Shown in pieces: positions 1 through 9,300 of a DNA stretch of 64,000 nt (positions are counted from its first letter, which is position 1; each line of letters starts with the position of its first letter). The notes under the pieces were generated by a model that ran no database searches, was not told the origin of the DNA, and saw only the letters and a program-made list of their open reading frames with translations. The translations under genes were made by a program, and so were the position numbers. The stretch lies in assembly GCA_018340805.1 (NCBI GenBank), contig JACMZG010001913.1:30684127-30748126 (forward strand), read 5' to 3'. This DNA comes from Microvelia longipes. Taxonomy: Eukaryota > Arthropoda > Insecta > Hemiptera > Veliidae.

Positions 1-231
1 ATATTTAGTATTATTCAGTTTTCATTGTTAGTTATAGAGCGGAGGGGGGGGGGACATTTAAATATATTTTGAAATGGATTTCAAATAAAATATACAATGT
101 AAAAAATGTATTAAAATACAAGAAAGTAAATTATTTTGTCTAAGTCTGGTGGCAGCGACTTATGATTCAGTTTATATTTTTCTATTGTTGTTCAACCTCC
201 TCATTTTAATACGTGTTTGATATGGATACAG

Positions 232-418
232 GTAGAGAGAACGCTCAAGTCTCTGAACGGGTACCACGAGGACCTGTTGGAGGCACTAAGGGGTGCAGTT
301 GTTTCTCATAGCAGGGGTGCTTCAGCATCTTCTGAAGATTTACTTAGACGTAGCTTAGCAGCTGCTGTAGATAGATCTTATTCTAGAGTCAATAGTCAGG
401 AGAAAATGTGTGACCCTG
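232..418 (+). CDS. Internal coding exon 1 of host gene (unassigned, acidic Ser-rich protein tail)
   Basis: Seen: an open stretch preceded by a pyrimidine-rich run and a CAG acceptor (ending 231) and followed by a GTATGT donor at 419. The reading frame enters in phase 0 and leaves with one base (G) of the next codon. The 62 encoded residues begin VERTLKSLNGYHEDLLEALR, a likely amphipathic helix, then run Ser/Arg-rich and end near MCDPG. GC content and codon use are clearly higher than in the surrounding AT-rich DNA. The phase fits the exon at 1133. The gene must begin upstream of the window. I do not recognise the family securely; a weak impression is the cytoplasmic tail of a large cell-surface protein such as a Fat-like cadherin, but no diagnostic domain is present. 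Confidence 0.68.
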
Positions 419-1132
419 GTATGTATCTCTTATGAACAATAATTTGCTCTGAACATTGATTTCGTGTGGTCATATAATAATGAAGTGAAGAATGAACCTG
501 ATCAATATAAGTGCTAGATAAATAAATAAATAAATAGATAGGTTAAAAAAAGCTTTGTTTTAATAGTTATTGTTAATTTTATTAATTTAATTTTTAGATT
601 AAAATCTTAGGTAAATATTTACATTTTTTGACTTATTGTATCCTTGCAGGAAGCTATGCAATGAAATTAATAATAACCCTTATGATTTTGTTTACTTCAT
701 CAAGTTCTGAGGTTTAATGACACTTCAAAATTTCAAACCTCAAAAGTTTTCTTTATCATTTGAGATTCTTTAAACTTATCAGATTCATCCTTATCACTCT
801 GAACTAACAGGCACTCTTACATAAATAAAAATCTACCAGGATTGGCACTAAACTGCTGTTTTTAGTATAAATACAGATTTTTTTGAACCTTTGGTAGATT
901 ATGAAGGAAAAGAAAAATGTATTAATAATTATTAAATCACCAAGTTAAAGACAGCAGATGAAAGGAATTTTTAAGCTTTTATTTATTTTTAATAATACAT
1001 GATAATGATTGTATTATAAATTTCTCCTGTTCAATTTCTTGAGAGAATTAAAGTTATAGAGTTATTTCCGCTTAGTTCTTAAATTCTTGGTTACTCATTT
1101 AAATATATATTGATGTGACTTTGTCATTGTAG
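419..1132 (+). other. Intron 1 of the host gene
   Basis: AT-rich sequence between the GTATGT donor after exon 1 and the TTGTAG acceptor before exon 2. I see no repeat, ORF or RNA gene in it apart from a short (AAAT)n run near 520-535. Confidence 0.55.
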
Positions 1133-1225
1133 CTGAGCTGGGCCATGGTCTCCTAGACAAAACATCTCCGTCCTTACATCACCATTTAAGAACGAGGCAG
1201 TCCAACCAACGATCCGATAGTCAAG
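1133..1225 (+). CDS. Internal coding exon 2 of host gene
   Basis: Seen: 93 bp between a TTGTAG acceptor and a GTATAT donor at 1226. With the G carried over from exon 1 the frame is open and reads AELGHGLLDKTSPSLHHHLR followed by an Arg/Gln/Ser-rich stretch ending SDSQ. It leaves with one base of the next codon, so both neighbouring junctions keep phase 1. The exon is short and low in complexity, so phase compatibility on both sides is the main support. No domain is visible. Confidence 0.6.
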
Positions 1226-1250
1226 GTATATAACATTTACCTTACAAATA

Positions 1251-1605
1251 TAACTTATCAAACCACAAGGCTTAGGAGGGCCAATGGTTTCCTTGGCTAC
1301 TAATACGCAAATGCAGGGTTGATTCTTATTTCAGTTAAATTATTCGTTTCTGTTGTCTCCAGCTCACGAAAAAGTCAAGGTTCTTTGGGATGATTGAGAT
1401 TCGAGTCAGAAAGATATACTAAGCCTTCACATGTCCAAAAGCATAGTTAGTGAAAATGAAGGGAGTGATACAAATAACATAAGTGACTAGAGGAACAAAG
1501 TGCTCGGTTCTTGATGACAGATGTCTCCTAGTAACACTGGGGAACTTTGACTTTCAAGTCAGGGCTTAAGAATGAACTTGTGCACACTGGCGCAAACTCA
1601 CATTT
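1251..1605 (+). repeat. 5'-truncated SINE copy in intron 2
   Basis: This segment matches, with many substitutions, the body of the SINE at 36090-36410. Shared blocks include the run TTTCCTTGGCTACTAATACG, the run TTGTCTCCAGCTCACGAAAA and the run AACAAAGTGCTCGGTTCTTG. The tRNA-like head of the 36-kb copy is missing here, so this copy is 5' truncated or ancient. Orientation is the same as the 36-kb copy. Confidence 0.6.
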
Positions 1606-1690
1606 ATCAATTCAAGGCTGAATTTGACTATTTAATTATGCATTTCATTTAAGTACTTTACCTGACTGTAAAAGTATGTAACTGGCTGTA

Positions 1691-1695
1691 AAGGG
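1691..1695. repeat. Left target-site duplication of the BEL/Pao element
   Basis: AAGGG immediately before the left LTR is repeated immediately after the right LTR at 5674-5678. It is part of the host minisatellite unit that was split by the insertion. Confidence 0.85.
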
Positions 1696-1888
1696 TGTCG
1701 GAAAGGAACCGAAATGACTAATTGACAGACATGAAGACAGCCTAAATTGACAGACAAGTTATAAGACAGTAGACAGAAAATTGACAGAACACTTTTCTAC
1801 TACTTAAAAATGTTGAATTAATAAATCAGTGTTAATTTAAATATCAAAAGAAACTCTTGTGTTTAAATAATATTAGTAGTTTAACACA
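1696..1888 (+). repeat. Left LTR of the BEL/Pao element
   Basis: 193 bp starting TGTCGGAAAG and ending TTTAACACA, matching 5482-5673 with one single-base length difference. The LTR is short for the superfamily. An AATAAA-like signal (AATTAATAAATC) lies in its second half. Contains repeated TTGACAGA words at its 5' end. Confidence 0.92.
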
Positions 1889-1889
1889 G

Positions 1890-1905
1890 TGGTAGCAGAC
1901 AAGGA
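1890..1905 (+). promoter_or_regulatory. Putative primer-binding site
   Basis: Directly after the left LTR comes TGGTAGCAGAC, starting with the TGG expected to pair with the CCA end of a tRNA primer. The matching tRNA cannot be identified from this window. Confidence 0.55.
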
Positions 1906-2093
1906 AAAAGATCCACCAAATATTACCTTAGAAACGAAAACTAACAGCAAATAGGTAAAAAATCTTGAACTCATATACAAGAAAACTTAAAAGAAACTTA
2001 CAGATATTAAAAAAGAAGAAAACTTACTGTAAGTGCTAAACTTTATCTTCCTAAACGATCACTAACACTTAAATTAAGGCACGTTAATTTAAA

Positions 2094-3593
2094 ATGGCCT
2101 CTTCTGCACTTAAACGTCACATTAATGTCCTTAAAACCCAACTTTTAAATCTTTTATACCAAACACAAAAAAATTTTGACAGTTTGTCAATCAAAAACAT
2201 AGAGTCAACAATCCAAAGAATTAATACTCATTTTCCAAATTATCTTGACTTAAACGAAAAAATTCAAAATTTATCACATGATAATGATCCTGAACAAGAT
2301 GCTGAACTCACACAATATTTTCAACTCTCAATTGATTTAAATTCTCTTTTAGCAGACCTTGAAATAAAGAAAAAAGATTTGTTAAATAATATAGAACAAC
2401 CCCAAATTAATAATAATACTCAAGTACACCCTATAAACTCTACAACAAACATCATGCTAGATTCAGAAATAAACCCAAGTTTAACAAATCACTCAACTCA
2501 AGCACACAACTCTTTACTACACTCTCATCCGGCCAGCACTTATTTTGAAACCCCAAAACTTCCAAAATTGAAATTACCTAAATTCAATGGTAACATTTTA
2601 GATTGGGATGAATTTTGGGATTCATTTCATTCCTCAATAGATCAAAATCCAAAATTGAATCCAGTAGACAAATTCAAATACTTAAAAGAACTTCTTGTAG
2701 GAGAAGCCTACAGAGCAATTGAAGGGTTAAAAATAACAAATAGGAACTATGATGTTGCTATTTCAATACTCAAGGACAGATATGGAGATGATACTATAAT
2801 AATTAATAACCACTACACAGAACTAAGAAACTTACCCATGGCAAATAATCATATAAAATCACTCAGATACACGCTTGACACAATAGAAAAACATATGCGT
2901 TGTTTAGCTTCTTTCCATGAAGATATCACCCATAATAGTTTTGTTTCACTGATAATGTCCAAATTCCCCAATGATATATTATTAAAAGTTGAAGAACAAT
3001 TTGATACCAGAAAAATTACCCCTCACCAACTAAAAAATATAATATCCAGCATAATTTCAGCAAGAGAAAGAGTACAGTCCAGACATGACTCTTCTGTAAA
3101 TAATTCTCAATCTTATTTAAATAATTATCGAAATAAACGTTATAATACAGCTTATGCATTAACCAACAGTGTAACAACAATACGTTGCATATTTTGCAGT
3201 TCCCAACATTGGAGTGATGAATGTCACATTTACAATACTCTAGAATTATGGAAACAAAAACTTAAAGGTCTCTGCTTTATTTGTCTAAAACCAAATTGCT
3301 CTCCTAAACGATGTTTACTAGATAAGCCATGTTATCATTGTAAACAAAGAAAAAATCATCATCGAAGTCTCTGTGAACAATACATATTACAAAATTTGAA
3401 CCAGAAAGCTCAAAATACCAATATCCATTTTACATATTCTGATGATACACCAAACACGTCTGAACATAAAATAGAAACAACACAACCATCTGATTTAAAT
3501 CTACTTGCAACTAATGAATCTGTCTTTATGCAAACAGCAATTGCACAAATACAAAACTCTAACGACACCACAAAAAAAAACAAAATTTGCTGA
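2094..3593 (+). CDS. gag: BEL/Pao Gag polyprotein, intact
   Basis: Structural protein of the retrotransposon, expected to assemble cytoplasmic particles that package element RNA. Start: ATG at 2094 in a favourable AAAATGG context, about 200 bp after the LTR. The first about 110 residues are helical and polar, then an Asn/Ser/Thr linker. Around residues 153-310 comes the Pao-type Gag core (DUF1759-like) opening with PKLPKLKLPKFNG and containing the WDEFWDSF block. Three Cys/His clusters follow near residues 364-376 (CIFC..HW..EC), 392-405 (CFIC..NC) and 412-426 (CYHC..HH..LC), as in Pao zinc knuckles. The C-terminus reaches a TAIAQIQNSN segment that in the family leads into the aspartic protease. 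Here the active-site region is missing and the ORF ends after a poly-A run, so the gag-protease fusion is broken. With an intact Gag and no polymerase, this copy could at most be mobilised in trans. Confidence 0.9.
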   Translation: MASSALKRHINVLKTQLLNLLYQTQKNFDSLSIKNIESTIQRINTHFPNYLDLNEKIQNLSHDNDPEQDAELTQYFQLSIDLNSLLADLEIKKKDLLNNIEQPQINNNTQVHPINSTTNIMLDSEINPSLTNHSTQAHNSLLHSHPASTYFETPKLPKLKLPKFNGNILDWDEFWDSFHSSIDQNPKLNPVDKFKYLKELLVGEAYRAIEGLKITNRNYDVAISILKDRYGDDTIIINNHYTELRNLPMANNHIKSLRYTLDTIEKHMRCLASFHEDITHNSFVSLIMSKFPNDILLKVEEQFDTRKITPHQLKNIISSIISARERVQSRHDSSVNNSQSYLNNYRNKRYNTAYALTNSVTTIRCIFCSSQHWSDECHIYNTLELWKQKLKGLCFICLKPNCSPKRCLLDKPCYHCKQRKNHHRSLCEQYILQNLNQKAQNTNIHFTYSDDTPNTSEHKIETTQPSDLNLLATNESVFMQTAIAQIQNSNDTTKKNKIC

Positions 3594-3874
3594 AAACAAT
3601 CGATCAACTTTCAATAATGACATAAACCTTTTGATCGGTAATAATTATTATTTTGATTTTATTAATTTTGAAAAAAAAATGATGTTTCAACAGAGTTATA
3701 CTTAATTAGTTCCACCTTAGGATGGACAATTGGAGACAGAAATACTTCTGATCCTAATCCAGATACTGTCAGTTTTTTAACTTACACAAACACTCTTCAA
3801 ACAGATACAATTATTCCTAAACCCAATCTACCATTAGATTCTAACAAACAATTAGATTTAAAAAATTAAGGGAG
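3594..3874 (+). pseudogene. BEL/Pao protease remnant, frameshifted
   Basis: In the frame one base off gag, codons near 3618-3660 read NDINLLIGNNYYFDFI, the conserved ILIG-DYY block at the C-terminal side of Pao-type aspartic proteases. It is followed by a stop, then GWTIGDR (near 3722-3742), matching the family's conserved GW.(L/I)(S/G)G segment. The catalytic D-S-G part, expected about 100 residues upstream, is absent. A further one-base shift near 3860 separates this stretch from the next fragment. So deletion and at least two frame breaks have destroyed the protease. Confidence 0.75.
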
Positions 3875-4507
3875 TTGAAAACCCTAGGTATTACTGACAA
3901 ACCCGTTTTCAATGAGGACAATAAATCAATTGAATTGTTCCAAAAAAGTATTGATTTCAATCCTGAAACTAAGCGTTACAGTATCTCTTGGCCTTGGCGG
4001 AAATTTCCCCCAATAGACATAGAAAGTTATGTTTTAACATTAGGCAGACTCAAATCCTTGTGGAGAATTAGGACTGATATAGAGGCTATTTTAAATTCAC
4101 GCACCATGGTTTATAATGATGAAGAGAACATCGAAGGAGAAGTATTAACACCAGCTCATTTTTTGACATTGCGCACTACGGAAGAAGGACTCTCTCTCCA
4201 ACAATTGACTAAATCTACACATAAATTAGATTTATTTAATTTATGGAAAAAAGGAAACAAATTGCTCGATATATTTTGGAAAGATTGGAGTGAAAAATAT
4301 TTATCTATATTGCGAGAAAGAAATCAGATAACCCATAAGAAAAAAAGGAGGAGCACCAAGAAATTACCAACTATTGGAAACGTAGTTTTGATTTGGGAAG
4401 ATTTGCCACGCAATAGATGGAAAATTGGGAGGATTAAAGAAATCAATTTAAGTCAAGATAACCAAATCAGATCCGTGACCATCATCAGCAACAAGAAGAC
4501 ACTATAA
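3857..4507 (+). pseudogene. pol: Collapsed pol: pre-RT segment fused to integrase C-terminus
   Basis: The open frame begins with LRELKTLGITDKP, corresponding to the family's 'LwelE.iGI' segment just before reverse transcriptase, and continues through RYSISWPWRKFPP and TLGRLKSL. After about residue 65 it jumps directly to RTDIEAILNSR and LTPAHFL, which belong to the region after the integrase core (DUF5641-like). Near the end come WSEKYLSILRERNQ and the GNVVLI...RNRWKIGRIKEI block typical of the Pao integrase C-terminus. All of RT, RNase H and the DDE integrase core are missing, and the junction keeps the frame open. The stop TAA at 4505-4507 lies inside the target duplication of the nested DNA element. 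The fusion is probably a deletion product rather than a functional protein. Confidence 0.85.
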
Positions 4508-5424
4508 TACGACACACGGCTAAAATCAATTGACACCCCGCCAAAAATCTGTGAGGGAAAGAATTCTATTGGCTCAGACCGACCCCGCTCTTTCCCCCTC
4601 CACTTTATGCCAACCTCGGTATAAAAAAATACCTTTTTCGTAAATAAAATCATAAAAAGGCAACACTGGTTGTAAATATTTGTAACCTTGCGTCGCTTTT
4701 ATTTCCCTCATTGTGCATATTTATCTGTTCGAGTTCGTTTCGTTCCATTCCAATCTGTTTAATTCATCCAATTATTGCAGAGTTGTAATATGATCTGAGT
4801 GCCTATATTTGACGCATGGACATTGATGTATTCTTCAAGCATTTCTTGCTATTAGAGTACAGCGCAGGGTCTGGGGTCTGTCAACCAAAAGACAGCATTT
4901 TTTTTCGAAAATGCCAATGTCTTTCAATAGATGACATTCTTGACTTTTTAAGTCATGAATGCATATAGTGTCATATTATTTTTAAATATGAAACAATACG
5001 CATTCAATTATACAAACATGACACAAAAAAGCAGTTTATTTGGAAAAAAGTAATTATAGCTGACGATTTATTAAAATCGTCAAACTTTTATCATAGAACT
5101 ATTATGATCCATTGCATTACGTAATCAAAAACTTTAACTTCACTTAATTCATACTTCCGAACAAATTTAATGCAACACTTAGGTAAATTATAAGATACAA
5201 CGATATTCCTACTTAAAAAGTAAATAAATAAATTTTTAAAAATAAAAAATACGATATCAAATAAAAACAAATCATAAAATTCAAAACATAACCTGACTTT
5301 CAGTGTTGTCAGAGAAGGGATTTTTTTTTTTGTTACTATATAGAAGGGATTTTTTTGTTTAAAAATGAGGGTTGAAAGCATTGAGATTTTGGCGGGGGTC
5401 AATTGATTTTAGCCGTGTGTCGTA
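4508..5424. mobile_element. 917-bp inverted-repeat DNA element nested in the BEL/Pao element
   Basis: The ends are inverted copies of about 40 bp: left TACGACACACGGCTAAAATC, right the reverse complement GATTTTAGCCGTGTGTCGTA. Similarity continues inward through the CCCCGCCAAAA block with small length differences. A perfect 6-bp direct repeat CTATAA flanks it (4502-4507 and 5425-5430). The interior is AT-rich and I see no transposase, so it is a non-autonomous element. Six-base duplications with such ends do not match the commonest superfamilies; assignment is left open. A diverged half-end resembling it occurs near 31115-31136. Confidence 0.85.
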
Positions 5425-5481
5425 CTATAACCAGACCTATCAACAAAATTTATCCATTGGAACAGAATCTTTTGAGGGGAG

Positions 5482-5673
5482 TGTCGGAAAGAACCGAAAT
5501 GACTAATTGACAGACATGAAGACAGCCTAAATTGACAGACAAGTTATAAGACAGTAGACAGAAAATTGACAGAACACTTTTCTACTACTTAAAAATGTTG
5601 AATTAATAAATCAGTGTTAATTTAAATATCAAAAGAAACTCTTGTGTTTAAATAATATTAGTAGTTTAACACA
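5482..5673 (+). repeat. Right LTR of the BEL/Pao element
   Basis: 192 bp, identical to the left LTR apart from one missing G near its start. It is preceded by the purine-rich TTTGAGGGGAG tract expected for plus-strand priming and followed by the duplicated AAGGG. Confidence 0.92.
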
Positions 5674-6081
5674 AAGGGGTGTAATTGACTGTAAAGGAGT
5701 GTAATTGACTGTAAAGGAGTGTAACTAACTGTAAAGGGGTGTAATTGACTGTAAAGGGGTGTAACTGACTGTAAAGGGGTGTAACTGACTGTAACTGACT
5801 TTAAAGAGGTGTATCTGACTGTAGAGGTGTAACTGACTGTAAAGGGGTTTAACTGACTGTAAAGAGGTGTAACTGACTGTAAAGAGGTGTAACTGACTGT
5901 AAAGAGGTGTATCTGACTGTAAAGAGGTGTAACCTGACTGTAAAGGGGTAACTGACTGTTAAAGAGGTGTGTAACTGACTGTAAAGGTGTAACTGACTGT
6001 AAAGAGGTGTATCTGACTGTAAAGAGGTGTAACTGACTGTAAAGGGGTTTAACTGACTGTAAAGAGGTGTAACTGACTATA
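5674..6081. repeat. 20-bp minisatellite (about 20 copies)
   Basis: Tandem copies of a 20-bp unit close to GTAACTGACTGTAAAGAGGT, with substitutions and a few indels. Two further units lie left of the BEL/Pao element (about 1660-1695), so the element inserted within the array. Each unit holds a CTGAC word and a GTAAAG word. The array ends about 325 bp before exon 3. Confidence 0.93.
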
Positions 6082-6179
6082 GTTGCGTTATTGCTCTTAT
6101 TAAAAAACTTCCTTACTCTTTACCAGTATCAGCCCATCATATTCATTGCGATAATTCTTTTACTTGATGTATACAATTA

Positions 6180-6405
6180 ATCTAGCTGTGACTATCTGCA
6201 TAATCTAACAGAAACTATGTAATCTATCAGTAATCAAATCTGAGTAATCTAACTGTTTGAATAACTGTATAGTATAAAATGTGTAGTCTGACTCTTATCT
6301 AAATCATATCTAACTGTAATGTAAAATATGTAATCTCACTGTAATCAAAACTGAATAATCTAAGTATAATCTAAACTGAGTAATCTAAACTGACTAATCT
6401 TGCAG
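6180..6405 (+). repeat. Degenerate TAATCTAACTG-type repeats up to the exon-3 acceptor
   Basis: Irregular repetition of words such as TAATCTAAACTGAG and TAATCTAACTGT down to the TTGCAG acceptor at 6400-6405. Words of the CTAAC/CTGAC type resemble branch-point sequences, so the branch point of this intron probably lies in the repeat. Confidence 0.55.
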
Positions 6406-6586
6406 ATGACGATGAGGAAGATGAAGTGCCTCCATGTGGTCCAATCCGTATCCGTAATTTAGAAGATCTTATAAGACAATTAGAGCATAAAACTACGCGA
6501 CATATGAGTCCTTCTGGTTCAGAGGATATCAGGATGTCGGAAACAGAAGCTGATAGGCATTACAATAGACTCGACACCCAGCCAGG
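6406..6586 (+). CDS. Internal coding exon 3 of host gene
   Basis: Seen: 181 bp between TTGCAG and a GTACGT donor at 6587. With the G from exon 2 it opens with an acidic run DDDEEDE, then PPCGPIRIRNLEDLIRQLEH, a short likely helix. A Ser/Thr/Glu-rich stretch follows, with the word SPSGSEDIRMSETEADRHY, ending DTQPG. It leaves with two bases of the next codon, matching exon 4. The acidic and Ser-rich character fits an intracellular, phosphorylatable tail. This is one of the best supported exons in the window: strong signals at both ends and a clear composition shift. Product family not securely recognised. Confidence 0.75.
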
Positions 6587-6978
6587 GTACGTAATATACA
6601 GAATTATTTGATTCTTTGTTTTAATCATATAATAACCCGATAAAAACAGTAGTAATCTTTTTTTATCTATCTTCGTTTCTGACAGTAATGAATCAAGAAT
6701 TAGAGTCGTGTTTTATAAAAATAACTTAAACTTGTTAAAGCTAAGTCCCACTTTAACTCAAGTAATTTTCTAAAATACAGACCACTTGCAAGTTAAGGAT
6801 AAGTTTACATTAAGTGGATTCTGAACATCAATTTCTGGATTTAAACAACCCAAAAGTATTAAATCATTTGCATGGTATTTAATTACACTTAAATAGAAAA
6901 AAAATATGACAGGAAAAGGCTTGCTTGGAAAATTTAAATAAATCGAATAAAGCATTTCTATTAATAATGATTATGGGG

Positions 6979-6979
6979 C

Positions 6980-7056
<77 letters not shown>

Positions 7057-7060
7057 ATAA
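6979..7060. repeat. (TA)n microsatellite
   Basis: Almost pure TA dinucleotides, interrupted by a few AATA slips. Confidence 0.95.
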
Positions 7061-8408
7061 AAATTTATATTTTGTTTCATTCATAGATCATTTATTATGT
7101 TGTATTTATTTCATTTTCTGTATTGAGGCGTATTATAATTAGTATTATGCTCTGTTTTTCTAAGTTCATTTGATAGAGGTCAGTTAATGGAACTTACGAA
7201 CAAAGTGACCATTATTATATTTTTTGACTGGTTTTATAAAACCAGAACTTTATAAACTTTTTGATAAACTTGACATGTTTATCAAAATAATTAAACAAAG
7301 AAATATCTGTAATGGAAGGTAAAATGTTTGGGTTTAATGTATGGTGGGGGCATGTTTCAGAGGGCATAGACCGAGCATGTGATTAAGGCCCCACAAAACT
7401 CCTCCAAGGTAAAAAAAAATCCAAATCAAACTAAATCCTTCACCCAATATTCCAAATAATAGATTTCTTTGTATTTTAATAATATTCTTCATATCTGAAT
7501 GAAGCATGAATGATTTTTGCTTCCGATGTTTTTTGTTTTTTAACATTCATTCATCTACTAAAAAGAGGGATATAATTGAATTGAACAAACGTCAGTGAGT
7601 TCTTTCATTTCAGATGTTAGTGTGTTTATGTTTATGTACGTCACGATAACTATCGTAGACATTAACTGATTTTAATGAAACCTAGTATACATGTACTAAT
7701 AATTAGTTCACTGAGCTGTATAGTTTTTGGTTGTATTGCAATTAATGCATTTATTATGGCAGCAAATATGGTCATTTGAAAAATAAAATTTGTTGCATAT
7801 TGCATTAAAACTGTTGAGAAGTAGAAAAAGAAAATATTTATTACACACATAAACTTATTAAAATATCTCATAATTTTAAATGACAGCCAGGTTGTTGGTT
7901 AATTTTCTTTGAATATTTCCTAATTAAAAAAAAACATTAAATTTTTAATTCTATCCATATTAATTGAACACTCATTTATTTGAAGGCCTCTTTGAATCTT
8001 TGGGGGTTTTGGGATAATTTCCTCTGAATATTTGTAAACTTGAATAATATAAAATTTTAATTTTCCTCATTTAAATTGAATATGTTTTTATTTTAAGACT
8101 TGTTTTTAATCTTTTGGGGCAAACTTAAAATCTAAAGGGATTATGAAATGTTTTTTCATATTGATCCGTGTATAATAGATGAATCTTTTACAATGTATTA
8201 CATTTAATTTTATTAAATTTGTTAATTTCAATAATTTAATAATAAAAGCTCTAACAAAAGGTTAGGGACCTCTGAAACGAATTTCTTATACACTCCCGAC
8301 TTTGACTTCCACCATGCCACTCATCTCACTAGCAATTTTTTAAAGGAAATTTGATAAAAAGGGTAGGGTTACCTTGGTGCTTTCTCACCTTATATGAGTC
8401 GCTATGCT

Positions 8409-8863
8409 CAAAGAGACAAATACTATTAGAAGGAGGATACCCCAGCTCTTATCATTCCTTGGGTAGCTAGATGCCATAAATGTACATTGGTGACGTCATT
8501 TTTGATTTTTCATAATAATTATAATTTCACGTAAATATTACATTATGTTTCGACTATTTTGTTTTAAATCAAGTAAAATGAATTTAAAATAAGTTTTAAA
8601 TACTATCTATTGCATGTATTCTTTAATTGTCTGTCTTTAATAAAATGGTTTAATGTGGCATCACTGAAAAATGTCGGACGTTTGTAGAGTGTGTGCTACA
8701 ATAGGGGTTGTAGATGGGAGAGGGAGTATCTAGTCTCTCTCTTGGAAGACTATAGTAGGGGTAAGTACAGTTATGGCACCTAGTGGAAACTGTCTCGCTT
8801 CCAGACCCCTTATCACTGATTTAATCGGGTTCTGTACTCCCTCTAATTGTATTAGTCTCTTTG
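8409..8863 (+). mobile_element. hAT-like MITE, copy 1 (455 bp)
   Basis: Inverted ends CAAAGAGACAAATACTATTA and its near-complement at the right (ending TTAGTCTCTTTG). A perfect 8-bp duplication GCTATGCT lies on both sides (8401-8408, 8864-8871). Eight-base duplications and short ends are typical of hAT elements. The interior has no transposase. Two other full copies share the interior (for example the run ACCCCTTATCACTG), so this is a family. Confidence 0.92.
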
Positions 8864-9019
8864 GCTATGCTCATCCTCACCATTTTGAACTCGCTTGTGT
8901 TTTGTCTTCAGAGTATACCAATTGCCTAATTTACATAACAATGCATCTTTTGACTTGGTTTTGACTCGTTCCCAGCCAATAAAACTAGCTGTTTAATTTC
9001 CAGCGGTAACCATAGAGGC

Positions 9020-9090
9020 TAATACTTATAGGGAGGATACAACAGCTCTTATCATTCCCTGGGTAGCTTGGCACCTAAACTATACATTGG
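9020..9090 (+). repeat. Partial hAT-like MITE fragment
   Basis: A 70-bp stretch matching the left interior of the MITE family (GGGAGGATACAACAGCTCTT, then ATCATTCC.TGGGTAGC and CATTGG.GAC). No right end is present. It lies 150 bp beyond copy 1 and abuts a copy of the dispersed 'GATAATTC' family. Confidence 0.6.
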
Positions 9091-9114
9091 AGACATACTT
9101 TTTATATCATTCAT

Positions 9115-9300
9115 TATTTATTTATTCTCACACCCAAACACACACATACAGACAAACAATTTTGTGAAAACAACTCAGGAGGTCTTAAAAACACCTGATA
9201 CAGATAATTCTCGTGACAACCCAGTTTCAGATTTTTTTAAACACAACACTTTTCCTATATGCCTTTATATGAATGATGAAAAGTGAAAAGTTTTTTGGCA
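9115..9300 (+). repeat. Dispersed repeat family 'GATAATTC', copy 1
   Basis: Shares the family's ordered blocks: CACACA...ACAGACAAACAA, then GTGAAAACAACTCAGGAGG, then CCTGATACAGATAATTC, then CACTTTTCCTATATGC and a final AAAAGTGAAAAG. About ten copies of this family occur in the window in both orientations. I see no ORF or clear terminal repeats, so class is unknown. Confidence 0.7.

Larger units (their letters stand above)
1696..5673 (+). mobile_element. Non-autonomous BEL/Pao LTR retrotransposon with internal pol deletion
   Basis: A complete insertion: left LTR, primer-binding site, gag, pol remnants, purine-rich tract (5471-5481) and right LTR, flanked by a perfect 5-bp duplication AAGGG. 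The LTRs are identical along their length apart from one G missing from the right copy, so the insertion is recent on this genome's scale. The Gag ORF is intact. Protease is broken, and reverse transcriptase, RNase H and the integrase catalytic core are absent, so the copy cannot move by itself. BEL/Pao assignment rests on the Gag domain and zinc knuckles, the pre-RT and integrase C-terminal motifs, and the 5-bp duplication. A secondary DNA element (4508-5424) is nested inside. The element lies in sense orientation in host intron 2. Confidence 0.92.

Noticed and set aside
5091..5402. 103-codon minus-strand ORF inside the 917-bp DNA element
   Set aside because: Phe/Lys/Ile-rich composition of AT-rich DNA, no transposase motif, ends in the inverted repeat.
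8773..9286. Short ORFs at 8773-8964 and 9068-9286
   Set aside because: They cross the right end of the hAT-like MITE and a dispersed repeat copy; no independent coding signal.
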